The notes: generated by a model not told the origin, from the letters alone. 64,000 nucleotides of DNA from JBAXTE01 sp963556065 (GCA_963556065.3 CAUVYH020000013.1:124001-188000); one strand, 5' to 3'. Counted from the first letter of the stretch, positions 1 to 9,907 are shown. Translations and numbers: made by a program.

Positions 1-514
1 TGGGGCTACGACCGACAACAACAGCATGTTTTCCCTCAATCGGTAATTTGTAATGCTTAATCAATTCCATTATTCCGGCCGGAGTTGCACTGCCATAAGC
101 CGCTTCGTTCATCGACATCCGCCCAAACCCAAGGCATGTTACGCCATCAACATCTTTATCTATCGCAATTTTGTCAAAACACGCACGCTCATCAATTTGC
201 TTGGGAACCGGATGTTGTATTAATATACCACAAATACAATCATCATTGTTTAACTTTTCTATTTCAGAAAGCAAGCCCTCGGTGGTTGTCTCTTCAGGAA
301 GATGAACTTTTAACGATTTCATGCCTATGCGCTCGCAAGCATTTCCTTTCATTTTCACATAAATCTCCGAAGAAGGGTCATTCCCTACTAAAATTGTGGC
401 AAGCACAGGAATTTTGCCTGATTGGTGAATAATTCGGTCAACTTTGGGTTTCAATCCAGCTTCAATTTCTTTTGATAACGCCTTTCCGTCCAGTAAAATA
501 GGATGATTCATCAT
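1..514 (-). CDS. folD: FolD, bifunctional methylenetetrahydrofolate dehydrogenase/cyclohydrolase (partial, N-terminal part)
   Basis: Cytosolic one-carbon enzyme that interconverts 5,10-methylene-, methenyl- and 10-formyl-tetrahydrofolate with NADP. The minus strand reads openly from ATG at 514 to the window edge, about 171 residues. Recognisable blocks in order are ILVGNDPSSEIYVKMK (substrate-binding segment with the catalytic YVxxK lysine), GILIQHPVP, DKDVDG, ATPAGI and VVVGRS at the start of the Rossmann part. Two ATGs occur in tandem (514 and 511); the first is used here. The C-terminal NADP-binding half lies outside the window. No frame breaks were seen. Confidence 0.93.
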   Translation of the reverse strand, partial: MMNHPILLDGKALSKEIEAGLKPKVDRIIHQSGKIPVLATILVGNDPSSEIYVKMKGNACERIGMKSLKVHLPEETTTEGLLSEIEKLNNDDCICGILIQHPVPKQIDERACFDKIAIDKDVDGVTCLGFGRMSMNEAAYGSATPAGIMELIKHYKLPIEGKHAVVVGRSP

Positions 515-655
515 TTATTTGGTTATGTTCTTAAATAAAGACATGCTTTTACAATCGGCAAAAGCCCATTGTTTCTAATTCGTAGCAAAGTTAAAAAATA
601 TTTTTTTGATTCCACCGATTTTATGCAAAACCGGCTCGGCTGATACACCACCATA

Positions 656-2050
656 TTAATATCCCAAAATCTTCAGCATCGGCTTCCATGTTTGCTCTTT
701 GGCAAACAACTTCGGATAAAGTTCATCGTCGGCATCTTTATCTTTATCGATGATAACGATTTTTGGAGCGGGAATCAAACAATGCTGGATTCCACCGTAA
801 CCGCCCACCGATTCCTGATAAGCTCCCGTGTGAAACAGTCCGATATATTGGGGCTCTTCCCCTATTTTTGGCAAAAAAACGGCATTGGCATGAGCTTCCG
901 AGTTGTAATAGTCGTGACTATCGCAGGTTAACCCACCCAGAAAGACCCGCTCATATTCCTTATTCCAGTTATTGATGGCAAACAGGATAAACCGCTGATT
1001 TATCGCCCAAGTATCGGGCAGTGTCGTCATGAACGAACTATCGATCATATCCCACAGCTCGCGGTCGTTTTGTTGTTTCTGAGCAATAATCGAATAGAGC
1101 ACGGCACTACTTTCACCGACCGTGTAGGAGCCGAATTCGGTAAAAATATTAGGCTCCTTGATATTATTTCGATCGCAGATACTCTTAATTTGGGCAATAA
1201 TCTCTTCGGCCATATACTCATAATCGTAATCGAACGAAAGTGAGTTTTTAATCGGGAAACCGCCGCCGATGTTGAGGGAATCGAGTTCGGGGCAGAGTTT
1301 CTTCAGTTCACAATACACGTTAACGCACTTGGTAAGCTCATTCCAGTAATATGCAGTATCGCTGATGCCGGTGTTGATAAAGAAATGGAGCATCTTGAGC
1401 TCGAACTTTGGATTATCTCTGATCTTTTCGAGGTAAAACGGCAATATATCATTATACCTGATTCCCAGCCGTGAAGTATAGAACTCGAACTTCGGCTCCT
1501 CCTCGGCTGCAATGCGGATTCCAATCTTGAATTTGGTATTTACCAACTCGTCCAACTGATCGAGTTCGGCTTTATTATCGAGAATCGGAATGGTATTGGA
1601 AAATCCCTTATTAATAAATTCGGCGATGTTTTCGAGATAGTTGAGTTTTTTAAACCCATTGCAAATGATATAGTTTTCCTGCGAAAACAACTCCTGTTCA
1701 AACAAATTATCAATAATATTAAAGTCAAAAGCCGACGAAGTTTCCAAATGAACATCATTTTTCAGCACCTCTTCGAGAATATAAGAGAAATGCGAGCTCT
1801 TTGTACAGTAGCAATAATTGTAATCGGCATCGTAATCGGCCTTAGCCATTGCCACATTAAACCAACGTTTAGCTCGTTGGATATTATTACTTATCTTGGG
1901 CAAATAAGTTATCTTTAATGGAGTTCCATATTGTTTAATCAAATCCATTAAATCTATTCCGTTGAAAATCAATTCATCATCTTTTACCAAAAACTCTTCT
2001 TGCGGAAACTCAAAAGTCTGATCAATTAAATCAATATAGTTCTTTTTCAT
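656..2050 (-). CDS. speA: Arginine decarboxylase, PLP fold-type III, short Bacteroidota form
   Basis: Probably converts arginine to agmatine, the first step of polyamine synthesis. The 464-residue protein has an alanine-racemase-like PLP barrel followed by a beta domain. YCTKSSH near residue 84 holds the expected PLP-binding lysine, NIGGGFP near 260 is the glycine-rich phosphate-binding loop, and CDSHDYY near 378 provides the catalytic cysteine region. Its length matches the ~460-residue enzymes annotated as arginine decarboxylase in Bacteroidota rather than the ~630-residue E. coli form. A related diaminopimelate or carboxynorspermidine decarboxylase activity cannot be excluded from sequence alone. 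It is monocistronic with its own promoter at 2083-2112. Confidence 0.82.
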   Translation of the reverse strand: MKKNYIDLIDQTFEFPQEEFLVKDDELIFNGIDLMDLIKQYGTPLKITYLPKISNNIQRAKRWFNVAMAKADYDADYNYCYCTKSSHFSYILEEVLKNDVHLETSSAFDFNIIDNLFEQELFSQENYIICNGFKKLNYLENIAEFINKGFSNTIPILDNKAELDQLDELVNTKFKIGIRIAAEEEPKFEFYTSRLGIRYNDILPFYLEKIRDNPKFELKMLHFFINTGISDTAYYWNELTKCVNVYCELKKLCPELDSLNIGGGFPIKNSLSFDYDYEYMAEEIIAQIKSICDRNNIKEPNIFTEFGSYTVGESSAVLYSIIAQKQQNDRELWDMIDSSFMTTLPDTWAINQRFILFAINNWNKEYERVFLGGLTCDSHDYYNSEAHANAVFLPKIGEEPQYIGLFHTGAYQESVGGYGGIQHCLIPAPKIVIIDKDKDADDELYPKLFAKEQTWKPMLKILGY

Positions 2051-2082
2051 AATTACAACTTGTTTGCCTTAAATACAATATG

Positions 2083-2112
2083 CAAAATTACATTATTTAA
2101 TTTTAATTTCAA
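2083..2112 (-). promoter_or_regulatory. Bacteroidota-type promoter of the arginine decarboxylase gene
   Basis: On the minus strand TTG (2110-2112), a 19-base spacer and TAATTTTG (2083-2090) match the Bacteroidota -33/-7 consensus TTG ... TAnnTTTG. The predicted start of transcription is near 2077, about 27 bases before the ATG at 2050. Confidence 0.65.
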
Positions 2113-2740
2113 TCATTTAATCATTTTCAAATGAATTATTTTCACAAATATCACTCAATCCAATTCACCTACATTGATAATTTTAAAGAATAATTTACAG
2201 AAAATCAACTCGATAAAAAAAGCATCAATCATCAATAACCAACATATATATCTATATTTCAATTATTTACATAAATTTAAAATCAAAATATCACAACTCA
2301 ATCCAAATTAGTTAGATTAATGATATTTCATCAATCCGTTTCAATCAAATTAAATTTTATTACAAACCTAACGGTTTTAATACTGAAATTTAATAATATA
2401 ATTCATCAAAAATTTCAATATCAAATTGATAATCAGCACCATTTTATCAAACTATATCAACCATTACCACACATGCAAACTATAAATAAACGACAAAACT
2501 CTTTGTAAAAATCTGATATTATCCAACCATTTAACTCGATTTAAACTCAATATTATTTAAAACCAACCAGCAAGACAGCGACTCTGAAGAGCAAAACCGA
2601 AGTAATTATTTCAAGATAAATACGATTAAACATAAAAACATAACCTTCAAACTAAAGCAATAAAAGACAGATAAAACATGGGATCACCCAAAATGAAAAT
2701 CACCAACAGCAATGTGGATTTAAAGCACAAATGTTACAGT
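2113..2740 (+). promoter_or_regulatory. AT-rich gene-free stretch, candidate CRISPR leader
   Basis: This 630-base stretch has no supportable gene and is extremely AT-rich. It abuts the first perfect CRISPR repeat at 2741, while the opposite end of the array carries a degenerate repeat. That polarity makes the last 100-200 bases here the likely leader, where new spacers would be added. A 62-codon open frame at 2320-2508 has low-complexity composition and is not called. Confidence 0.5.
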
Positions 2741-5700
2741 GTTGTGATTTGCTTTTATTTTGTATCTTTGAAATCGTACACAACAGCATGTTTGTGCTAC
2801 AAAACCAATATATCCATGTTGTGATTTGCTTTTATTTTGTATCTTTGAAATCGTACACAACAGCATCGAAATCACTACCCTGAACAATTGGGAGTTGTGA
2901 TTTGCTTTTATTTTGTATCTTTGAAATCGTACACAACAGCAGAAACTTAGCCTTGTCAGAATCCTTGTAAGTTGTGATTTGCTTTTATTTTGTATCTTTG
3001 AAATCGTACACAACAGCTCTTTTTCGATGATTCCAAGGGTAATTCGAGTTGTGATTTGCTTTTATTTTGTATCTTTGAAATCGTACACAACAGCTCTTTT
3101 GTGTTTCCAAACGATATCATGATGTTGTGATTTGCTTTTATTTTGTATCTTTGAAATCGTACACAACAGCAATATCCGTAGCTAAAATTTTCTTTATCTG
3201 GTTGTGATTTGCTTTTATTTTGTATCTTTGAAATCGTACACAACAGCAAACAGATACAACACCTGCAGAAGGTTGGTGTTGTGATTTGCTTTTATTTTGT
3301 ATCTTTGAAATCGTACACAACAGCTACGTCATTGTATCCTGGTTTCGACCAGCCGTTGTGATTTGCTTTTATTTTGTATCTTTGAAATCGTACACAACAG
3401 CGATTTGGGCGCATTGATCGAGAAAAACGGGTTGTGATTTGCTTTTATTTTGTATCTTTGAAATCGTACACAACAGCCGACAATTCCATAGACCTGATTC
3501 ATACATCGTTGTGATTTGCTTTTATTTTGTATCTTTGAAATCGTACACAACAGCTTTGGCGCGACTACAATCTCGTAGATTCGGGGTTGTGATTTGCTTT
3601 TATTTTGTATCTTTGAAATCGTACACAACAGCAATATAATCGATGGTCATGATGACTGCCAGTTGTGATTTGCTTTTATTTTGTATCTTTGAAATCGTAC
3701 ACAACAGCTGAACAGAATTTAAAATCGGTGATTCCGCAGTTGTGATTTGCTTTTATTTTGTATCTTTGAAATCGTACACAACAGCGAGGATTACACAACC
3801 GTTTCGTCGCAAGCAGTTGTGATTTGCTTTTATTTTGTATCTTTGAAATCGTACACAACAGCGTATTACTGTCGTTTTTTGGTCTGTGGTCTGTTGTGAT
3901 TTGCTTTTATTTTGTATCTTTGAAATCGTACACAACAGCAGGGTACAAAGTTATTAACCCGATGGTGATGTTGTGATTTGCTTTTATTTTGTATCTTTGA
4001 AATCGTACACAACAGCAGCAGAATTTACATTAATAGTTGAAGGCTCGTTGTGATTTGCTTTTATTTTGTATCTTTGAAATCGTACACAACAGCATTAAAG
4101 AAATCGTTAGAGACACTGTCGTAGTTGTGATTTGCTTTTATTTTGTATCTTTGAAATCGTACACAACAGCAAGAATCCGTTTACTTCAAGCCCCCGCCAA
4201 GTTGTGATTTGCTTTTATTTTGTATCTTTGAAATCGTACACAACAGCTGTCATATTTCGTTAATGTATCGCTTTGTTGTTGTGATTTGCTTTTATTTTGT
4301 ATCTTTGAAATCGTACACAACAGCAAATATAAAAAATAAAATTATCGGAGTGCCGTTGTGATTTGCTTTTATTTTGTATCTTTGAAATCGTACACAACAG
4401 CGCAGAAAAGCAACTATACTAATTCGATATCGTTGTGATTTGCTTTTATTTTGTATCTTTGAAATCGTACACAACAGCTTGCAAGAGGATTAGTTTTATT
4501 GTGCCTAAGTTGTGATTTGCTTTTATTTTGTATCTTTGAAATCGTACACAACAGCACTGAAATCACTGTTGATTCGACAGCAGGTTGTGATTTGCTTTTA
4601 TTTTGTATCTTTGAAATCGTACACAACAGCACAGTGGCCGTCGTTCCACCAGTAACCAGGGTTGTGATTTGCTTTTATTTTGTATCTTTGAAATCGTACA
4701 CAACAGCTCAAGCATTTTGATAGATTCTTCTTTCGAAGTTGTGATTTGCTTTTATTTTGTATCTTTGAAATCGTACACAACAGCAACGATGGAAAGCTTT
4801 CCACAATGCTAACTGTTGTGATTTGCTTTTATTTTGTATCTTTGAAATCGTACACAACAGCAGTAAAGGCATAAGGAATGGAATATATCTTGTTGTGATT
4901 TGCTTTTATTTTGTATCTTTGAAATCGTACACAACAGCATTCCTCTCCGCATAGCACGAACGATGATCGTTGTGATTTGCTTTTATTTTGTATCTTTGAA
5001 ATCGTACACAACAGCCGTGAGCAGTAAAACGGTTGAAATATATCAGTTGTGATTTGCTTTTATTTTGTATCTTTGAAATCGTACACAACAGCCATTCAGT
5101 CAACTATTCACGACAACCAATTGTTGTGATTTGCTTTTATTTTGTATCTTTGAAATCGTACACAACAGCTGCCTGTTCTTGTTTTTCTGCAATTACGATG
5201 TTGTGATTTGCTTTTATTTTGTATCTTTGAAATCGTACACAACAGCCCGACCGGTGGACGGGAAAAGACGGACGTAGTTGTGATTTGCTTTTATTTTGTA
5301 TCTTTGAAATCGTACACAACAGCACCTCAGATGGGAATTACAATGGTATTATGTTGTGATTTGCTTTTATTTTGTATCTTTGAAATCGTACACAACAGCG
5401 TTTCACAATGGATATCTTTTCGCTTCATCGTTGTGATTTGCTTTTATTTTGTATCTTTGAAATCGTACACAACAGCATCCATTTGCATACTGATCAGCCA
5501 TAAATGGTTGTGATTTGCTTTTATTTTGTATCTTTGAAATCGTACACAACAGCCAATAACACAAACGGTCTTCCGCTTAGAATGTTGTGATTTGCTTTTA
5601 TTTTGTATCTTTGAAATCGTACACAACAGCATTCGGCGTTTCTTCACACAAGAACGACAAGTTGTGATTTGCTTTTATTTTGTATCTTTGAAATCGTACA

Positions 5701-7754
5701 CAACAGCGCTTCCAACTTCTCAATTTGTCGCTTGAGTGTTGTGATTTGCTTTTATTTTGTATCTTTGAAATCGTACACAACAGCGTGATTGCCGAAGCCG
5801 AGAAATATGGCATGGTTGTGATTTGCTTTTATTTTGTATCTTTGAAATCGTACACAACAGCTTTACTTTACTTTTTAGTCCTATTAGCTACGTTGTGATT
5901 TGCTTTTATTTTGTATCTTTGAAATCGTACACAACAGCTACTGAAGGAAGTTTATGTTATACGGTAAGGTTGTGATTTGCTTTTATTTTGTATCTTTGAA
6001 ATCGTACACAACAGCGCACGATTTGGAAAAATACGACCATGGCACGTTGTGATTTGCTTTTATTTTGTATCTTTGAAATCGTACACAACAGCTTTGCAAT
6101 CGAAGAAAATTCCCTGTTAGCGGTTGTGATTTGCTTTTATTTTGTATCTTTGAAATCGTACACAACAGCACCGCTTACGAACAGGCACGTATCAACACCG
6201 TTGTGATTTGCTTTTATTTTGTATCTTTGAAATCGTACACAACAGCTAGTCAAAAAGAAAATGTTGTTACAAAACTGTTGTGATTTGCTTTTATTTTGTA
6301 TCTTTGAAATCGTACACAACAGCACAATTACGTATGTTTAACAAATATTACCAGTTGTGATTTGCTTTTATTTTGTATCTTTGAAATCGTACACAACAGC
6401 TTCGTTTCTTTCAATTGACTTTAGCAGCCCGTTGTGATTTGCTTTTATTTTGTATCTTTGAAATCGTACACAACAGCTGCTTGTATCAAAAGAAATGGTA
6501 TTCGTTTGTTGTGATTTGCTTTTATTTTGTATCTTTGAAATCGTACACAACAGCTCACGTAGTTTACGAGTTTCTCTTTTACCTGTTGTGATTTGCTTTT
6601 ATTTTGTATCTTTGAAATCGTACACAACAGCTATCAAAGAGAAGCACGAGCTAAAACATAGTTGTGATTTGCTTTTATTTTGTATCTTTGAAATCGTACA
6701 CAACAGCATCTGAATGAAACGGCTGAACGCCTGTTTAGTTGTGATTTGCTTTTATTTTGTATCTTTGAAATCGTACACAACAGCGGAAATTGAGAAACAT
6801 ACAGCACATGCCTGTTGTGATTTGCTTTTATTTTGTATCTTTGAAATCGTACACAACAGCTAACTAGCCAGTGTGGGTATGCGTGCCTGCGTTGTGATTT
6901 GCTTTTATTTTGTATCTTTGAAATCGTACACAACAGCCGTATTCCTGGAATGTTTTATGTGTTGCAAGTTGTGATTTGCTTTTATTTTGTATCTTTGAAA
7001 TCGTACACAACAGCTCGTTCATGGATATTTTAAAATTAAAAGCAGTTGTGATTTGCTTTTATTTTGTATCTTTGAAATCGTACACAACAGCAAACAACAA
7101 ACGGAAGACGAGAAAACGCAGGTTGTGATTTGCTTTTATTTTGTATCTTTGAAATCGTACACAACAGCAAGCGATCATTGAGGCAGCTGTGGTTGAAGGT
7201 TGTGATTTGCTTTTATTTTGTATCTTTGAAATCGTACACAACAGCACAATGAAGTCAACGCCACATTTTTATACAGTTGTGATTTGCTTTTATTTTGTAT
7301 CTTTGAAATCGTACACAACAGCTAACAAGATTGACGGGCGATGCGATATGCAGTTGTGATTTGCTTTTATTTTGTATCTTTGAAATCGTACACAACAGCA
7401 TTTCAGGTTAAAACAACCGAGGGTAGTGGGTTGTGATTTGCTTTTATTTTGTATCTTTGAAATCGTACACAACAGCTTCATTTTTCATATTTGTAGAAGT
7501 TTTTGAGTTGTGATTTGCTTTTATTTTGTATCTTTGAAATCGTACACAACAGCTACAAATTTTTCACGGCGCAATTGTACAATGTTGTGATTTGCTTTTA
7601 TTTTGTATCTTTGAAATCGTACACAACAGCTTTTGCTTCTGGGTTAAGTATCGCCAATTAGTTGTGATTTGCTTTTATTTTGTATCTTTGAAATCGTACA
7701 CAACAGCACAATGCAAGGATTCACTTAGGCAAATAAGCATTTAGAAGTTGTGAT
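2741..7754 (+). CRISPR. Type II-C CRISPR array: 65 full 47-bp repeats, 64 spacers, one degenerate terminal repeat
   Basis: Identical 47-base repeats begin GTTGTGATTTGC and end ACACAACAGC. They recur every 75-78 bases from 2741 to 7661, so spacers are 28-31 bases and mostly 30. I found 65 full repeats. The final unit at 7747 keeps only the first eight bases and follows a 39-base segment, marking the old (trailer) end next to cas2. No duplicate was noticed among the spacers read. The repeat start pairs with the anti-repeat at 13869-13888, so crRNA is made from the plus strand as spacer followed by GUUGUGAUUUGC, convergent with the cas genes. Small open frames here on both strands are translations of the repeat, not genes. 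Confidence 0.99.
2742..2770 (+). promoter_or_regulatory. Intra-repeat promoter (first of 65 identical copies)
   Basis: Within each repeat TTG (repeat bases 2-4), an 18-base spacer and TATCTTTG (repeat bases 23-30) exactly match the Bacteroidota -33/-7 consensus. Transcription would start near repeat base 36, so each transcript would carry about 12 repeat bases, one spacer and the next repeat. This parallels the repeat-embedded promoters known for Neisseria type II-C arrays. Only the first copy is given; the others sit at the same offset in every repeat. Confidence 0.6.
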
Positions 7755-7773
7755 AGGATTAAAAAAAGAGAAG

Positions 7774-7811
7774 AAAAATCCCTTTAACCAGAGTGGCTAA
7801 AGGGATTTTTT
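7774..7811. terminator. Bidirectional intrinsic terminator between array and cas2
   Basis: A 13-base stem (AAAAATCCCTTTA / TAAAGGGATTTTT) is extended inside by CCA/TGG and flanked by A- and T-runs. It can stop transcription coming from the array on the plus strand and from cas2 on the minus strand. Confidence 0.85.
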
Positions 7812-7822
7812 TGTTCCTAGGC

Positions 7823-7857
7823 AAGTCGGAGTGCGACTTATAGTCGCGCCCCAACTT
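7823..7857. repeat. REP-like palindrome with GACT-TAT-AGTC core
   Basis: Two 16-base arms (7823-7838, 7842-7857) surround a 3-base loop TAT. Three arm positions mismatch. The inner core GCGACT-TAT-AGTCGC shares GACT-NNN-AGTC with the palindromes at 8228, 9241 and 9644. It lies between the array terminator and the cas2 stop codon. Confidence 0.6.
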
Positions 7858-7867
7858 ACCGACAAAT

Positions 7868-8209
7868 TCAAAACATCTCCAATTGTTGCGGAACATTGGG
7901 CAAAGCAGTCTCTTTTTTCCCATAAAATAATTCCATCATTCCAAACTGTTTATCGGTAATGGTTAAAATGCCGATATTCCCCTTTTCAGGAAGAATTCGC
8001 TTGGTCCGGTTTATATGAACATCGGCATTTTCCCTACTGCTGCAATGACGCACGTAAATTGAAAACTGAAACATCGCGAAACCGTCGCTTAGAATATCTT
8101 TGCGAAATTTTGCTGCCACACTTCGCTCCTTTTTAGTCTCGGTTGGCAAATCGAAAAACACTAATACCCACAAAATTTGATACTGATTTAAACGATTGAT
8201 ACTACTCAC
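7868..8209 (-). CDS. cas2: Cas2, CRISPR adaptation protein (type II)
   Basis: Cas2 dimerises and bridges two Cas1 dimers in the spacer-integration complex. The 113-residue protein has the type II Cas2 hallmark RLNQYQILWVLVFFDLPTET, with the ferredoxin-fold beta-1 aspartate in FFDLP, followed by a basic helix. The start is GTG at 8209; no ATG is available upstream in frame and this start gives the usual family length. It is the last gene of the minus-strand cas operon, separated from cas1 by 72 bases that hold a REP-like hairpin. The frame is intact. Confidence 0.95.
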   Translation of the reverse strand: MSSINRLNQYQILWVLVFFDLPTETKKERSVAAKFRKDILSDGFAMFQFSIYVRHCSSRENADVHINRTKRILPEKGNIGILTITDKQFGMMELFYGKKETALPNVPQQLEMF

Positions 8210-8227
8210 TTTTTCAAACTTACTTTA

Positions 8228-8272
8228 GATATAAGTGATCAGACGACTCAAAGTCATCAGATCACTTATATC
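8228..8272. repeat. REP-like palindrome between cas1 and cas2
   Basis: Arms of 21 bases (8228-8248 and 8252-8272) with two mismatches enclose the loop CAA. The centre is GACT-CAA-AGTC. It fills most of the cas1-cas2 gap and could act as an mRNA stem-loop or as a substrate of the neighbouring RAYT. Confidence 0.75.
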
Positions 8273-8281
8273 GTGTTAGAA

Positions 8282-9217
8282 CTAACAAAACTCCGGATAT
8301 AAAATCTTTCTGCTTTTTCCTTCATAACAGCAAAATAAAGAATACGCTGTGCGCTGAGTTGCAATCATCAACGGACTTCGTTCGCCATTAATGACTACAT
8401 CTAAAGTTGGAATTACCAAAAGTTTTTGCTTGATCTCTTTGGTCAACTCCGAATAATCAACCCCCGAATGAACTATTTCATAGACCACTTCATCCACATA
8501 AGGGCGATAAGGCTCCATAATATCATCGGCCAAACAAAAAGCATTATACCTATTCCGGTGAAAAATTCCCAACGTGGGAATCAACCCCGCTCCAACTATT
8601 GAGCGAGCAACCACCGCCCGTAGAATGGCATATCCATAATTCAGAAGATTGTTTGGGGTATCTCCTTCCCTGCTCCTACGGAAATCTTCAATGCTTTTTG
8701 AAAACACTCTCGACCAGTACCTCGCCGCCGCCCTTGCCTCCAAATTATCCGAATCGCCCGATTTCACATCCCTGCTCCAAACCTTGAAGTTATTGGCTTC
8801 AAATCCATGTTTTTCAAGCAACAATCCCTGGTTCAGCACTTTTGCCTGAACCGTTTGTTGCCACAACTGCTTTTTTAGCGGCTGAGAAGCATCCAACTGA
8901 AAATCGTAACGCTCCTGTTGGGTATTGTGCCCTTCGAGAGGCAACAGTAATCCTGCCGGAATATGATTATCGGCACAGGTAATTACCGCCGTATTGTTCT
9001 CTAGCAACGCACCCAACAGTGGTTGTGTCACTGTGATTTGGCTATGATCGAGCAAAACCACGCCAATATCCTCCACCGGAATCTTTGCCATGCTCTGCTG
9101 TTTAAAACTCTCCGGTAAAGTTTCATTTTTCACCAGCTCCGGCAATTTTACGACTAATTGACTATTTTCCAACGACAAATATGCCGGATTTCCAAAATAC
9201 AAAGTTCGTTTTATCAT
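8282..9217 (-). CDS. cas1: Cas1, CRISPR integrase (type II)
   Basis: Cas1 is the metal-dependent integrase that inserts new spacers at the leader end. The 311-residue protein starts MIKRTLYFGNPAYLSLENSQ, typical of type II Cas1. The N-terminal beta-sandwich is followed by an all-helical domain. The catalytic glutamate region is in NNLLNYGYAILR, the histidine in GIFHRNRYN, and the acidic residues in LADDIMEPYRPYVD. The length is normal for type II Cas1 and the frame is intact. It starts 13 bases after the RAYT stop codon, so it is probably co-transcribed with cas9 and the RAYT. Confidence 0.97.
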   Translation of the reverse strand: MIKRTLYFGNPAYLSLENSQLVVKLPELVKNETLPESFKQQSMAKIPVEDIGVVLLDHSQITVTQPLLGALLENNTAVITCADNHIPAGLLLPLEGHNTQQERYDFQLDASQPLKKQLWQQTVQAKVLNQGLLLEKHGFEANNFKVWSRDVKSGDSDNLEARAAARYWSRVFSKSIEDFRRSREGDTPNNLLNYGYAILRAVVARSIVGAGLIPTLGIFHRNRYNAFCLADDIMEPYRPYVDEVVYEIVHSGVDYSELTKEIKQKLLVIPTLDVVINGERSPLMIATQRTAYSLFCCYEGKSRKILYPEFC

Positions 9218-9229
9218 AGGTATGATTTT

Positions 9230-9907
9230 TTAATAATGGCACACATCAGATGACTTCGAGTCATCTGATGTGTATTGCGGAAAAAATTCTTTTGCTATCT
9301 CCATGTTTACCAATCCATCATCAGTTCTCAATCCGCAATAATCACGATACGACGAAAACTCCCAGTCTTCGGGTTTTGCCACCAAGTTTGCTTTAACCGG
9401 ATTTTGATGAATATAGTTGAAACAAACTTGCGGATATTCATTTTCTGGAGTTTGCATCGAAATTGAAGTCCCATAATTTGTATTTAGATATGCTGGAGTT
9501 ACACCTTCGATTTTGGTAAGACATTGGGCTTTGGTAGCTTCTCTAAACAAATTTCCACTTCTGTTTTCTTGAATATTAATTGCTCTGGTATATGAACGAA
9601 GAATGATTGCAATGCTATCGTTTATTTTCCTTTTTTTGATGTGACTGACGGGGTGACTCAAAGTCACCCCGTCAGTGTTCAGGCAAACAACCCCGTTCGT
9701 ACAAACCTCAACCTCCAAGCGATTCACATACACCAACAAATGAAAATGGTTCGGCATCAGACACCAAGCCAAAACATCAGCATGGGGCAATATCTGCTCC
9801 CTAATTTTCTTCAGAAAAAAGTAATAATTCTCCCTCCTAAAGAAGATCTTCTGTCGATTGTTCCCTTGATTGTAAACGTGATACAAATGCCCTTTTTCGA
9901 AATTCAT
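9230..9907 (-). CDS. REP-associated tyrosine transposase (RAYT, HUH/Y1 family) inside the cas operon
   Basis: RAYTs are single-strand DNA nucleases of the IS200/IS605 Y1 superfamily that act on REP palindromes. The 225-residue protein has the HUH motif as MPNHFHLL (His54, His56) and the likely catalytic tyrosine Tyr106 in RSYTRAIN. It also has the RAYT signatures SGNLFREATKAQ and YIHQNPVKANLV followed by WEFSSYRDY. It lies exactly between cas9 (18-base gap) and cas1 (13-base gap) on the same strand. A perfect palindrome (9241-9273) overlaps its last codons and another (9644-9676) lies in frame at residues 78-88, in a segment expected to vary in the family. It appears complete and could be functional. 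Confidence 0.9.
   Translation of the reverse strand: MNFEKGHLYHVYNQGNNRQKIFFRRENYYFFLKKIREQILPHADVLAWCLMPNHFHLLVYVNRLEVEVCTNGVVCLNTDGVTLSHPVSHIKKRKINDSIAIILRSYTRAINIQENRSGNLFREATKAQCLTKIEGVTPAYLNTNYGTSISMQTPENEYPQVCFNYIHQNPVKANLVAKPEDWEFSSYRDYCGLRTDDGLVNMEIAKEFFPQYTSDDSKSSDVCHY
9241..9273. repeat. REP-like perfect palindrome at the RAYT 3' end
   Basis: Fifteen-base arms (9241-9255, 9259-9273) pair perfectly around the loop TCG. The centre is TGACT-TCG-AGTCA. It overlaps the last codons of the RAYT and lies just upstream of the cas1 start, as expected for a REP sequence linked to its RAYT. Confidence 0.8.
9644..9676. repeat. REP-like perfect palindrome inside the RAYT coding sequence
   Basis: Fifteen-base arms (9644-9658, 9662-9676) pair perfectly around the loop CAA. 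The centre is TGACT-CAA-AGTCA. At 33 bases (11 codons) it keeps the RAYT frame open and encodes residues 78-88. Confidence 0.8.

Noticed and set aside
85..432. Plus-strand frame of 115 codons.
   Set aside because: Antisense to folD, whose motifs are clear on the minus strand.
2320..2508. 62-codon frame in the leader-side AT-rich stretch.
   Set aside because: Low-complexity composition dominated by Asn, Ile, Gln and His; no similarity recognised.
2720..7481. Many open frames of 60-100 codons with repeated CTISKIQNKSKSQ and RFQRYKIKANHN segments, on both strands.
   Set aside because: They are translations of the CRISPR repeat and change frame with each spacer; no gene-like features.
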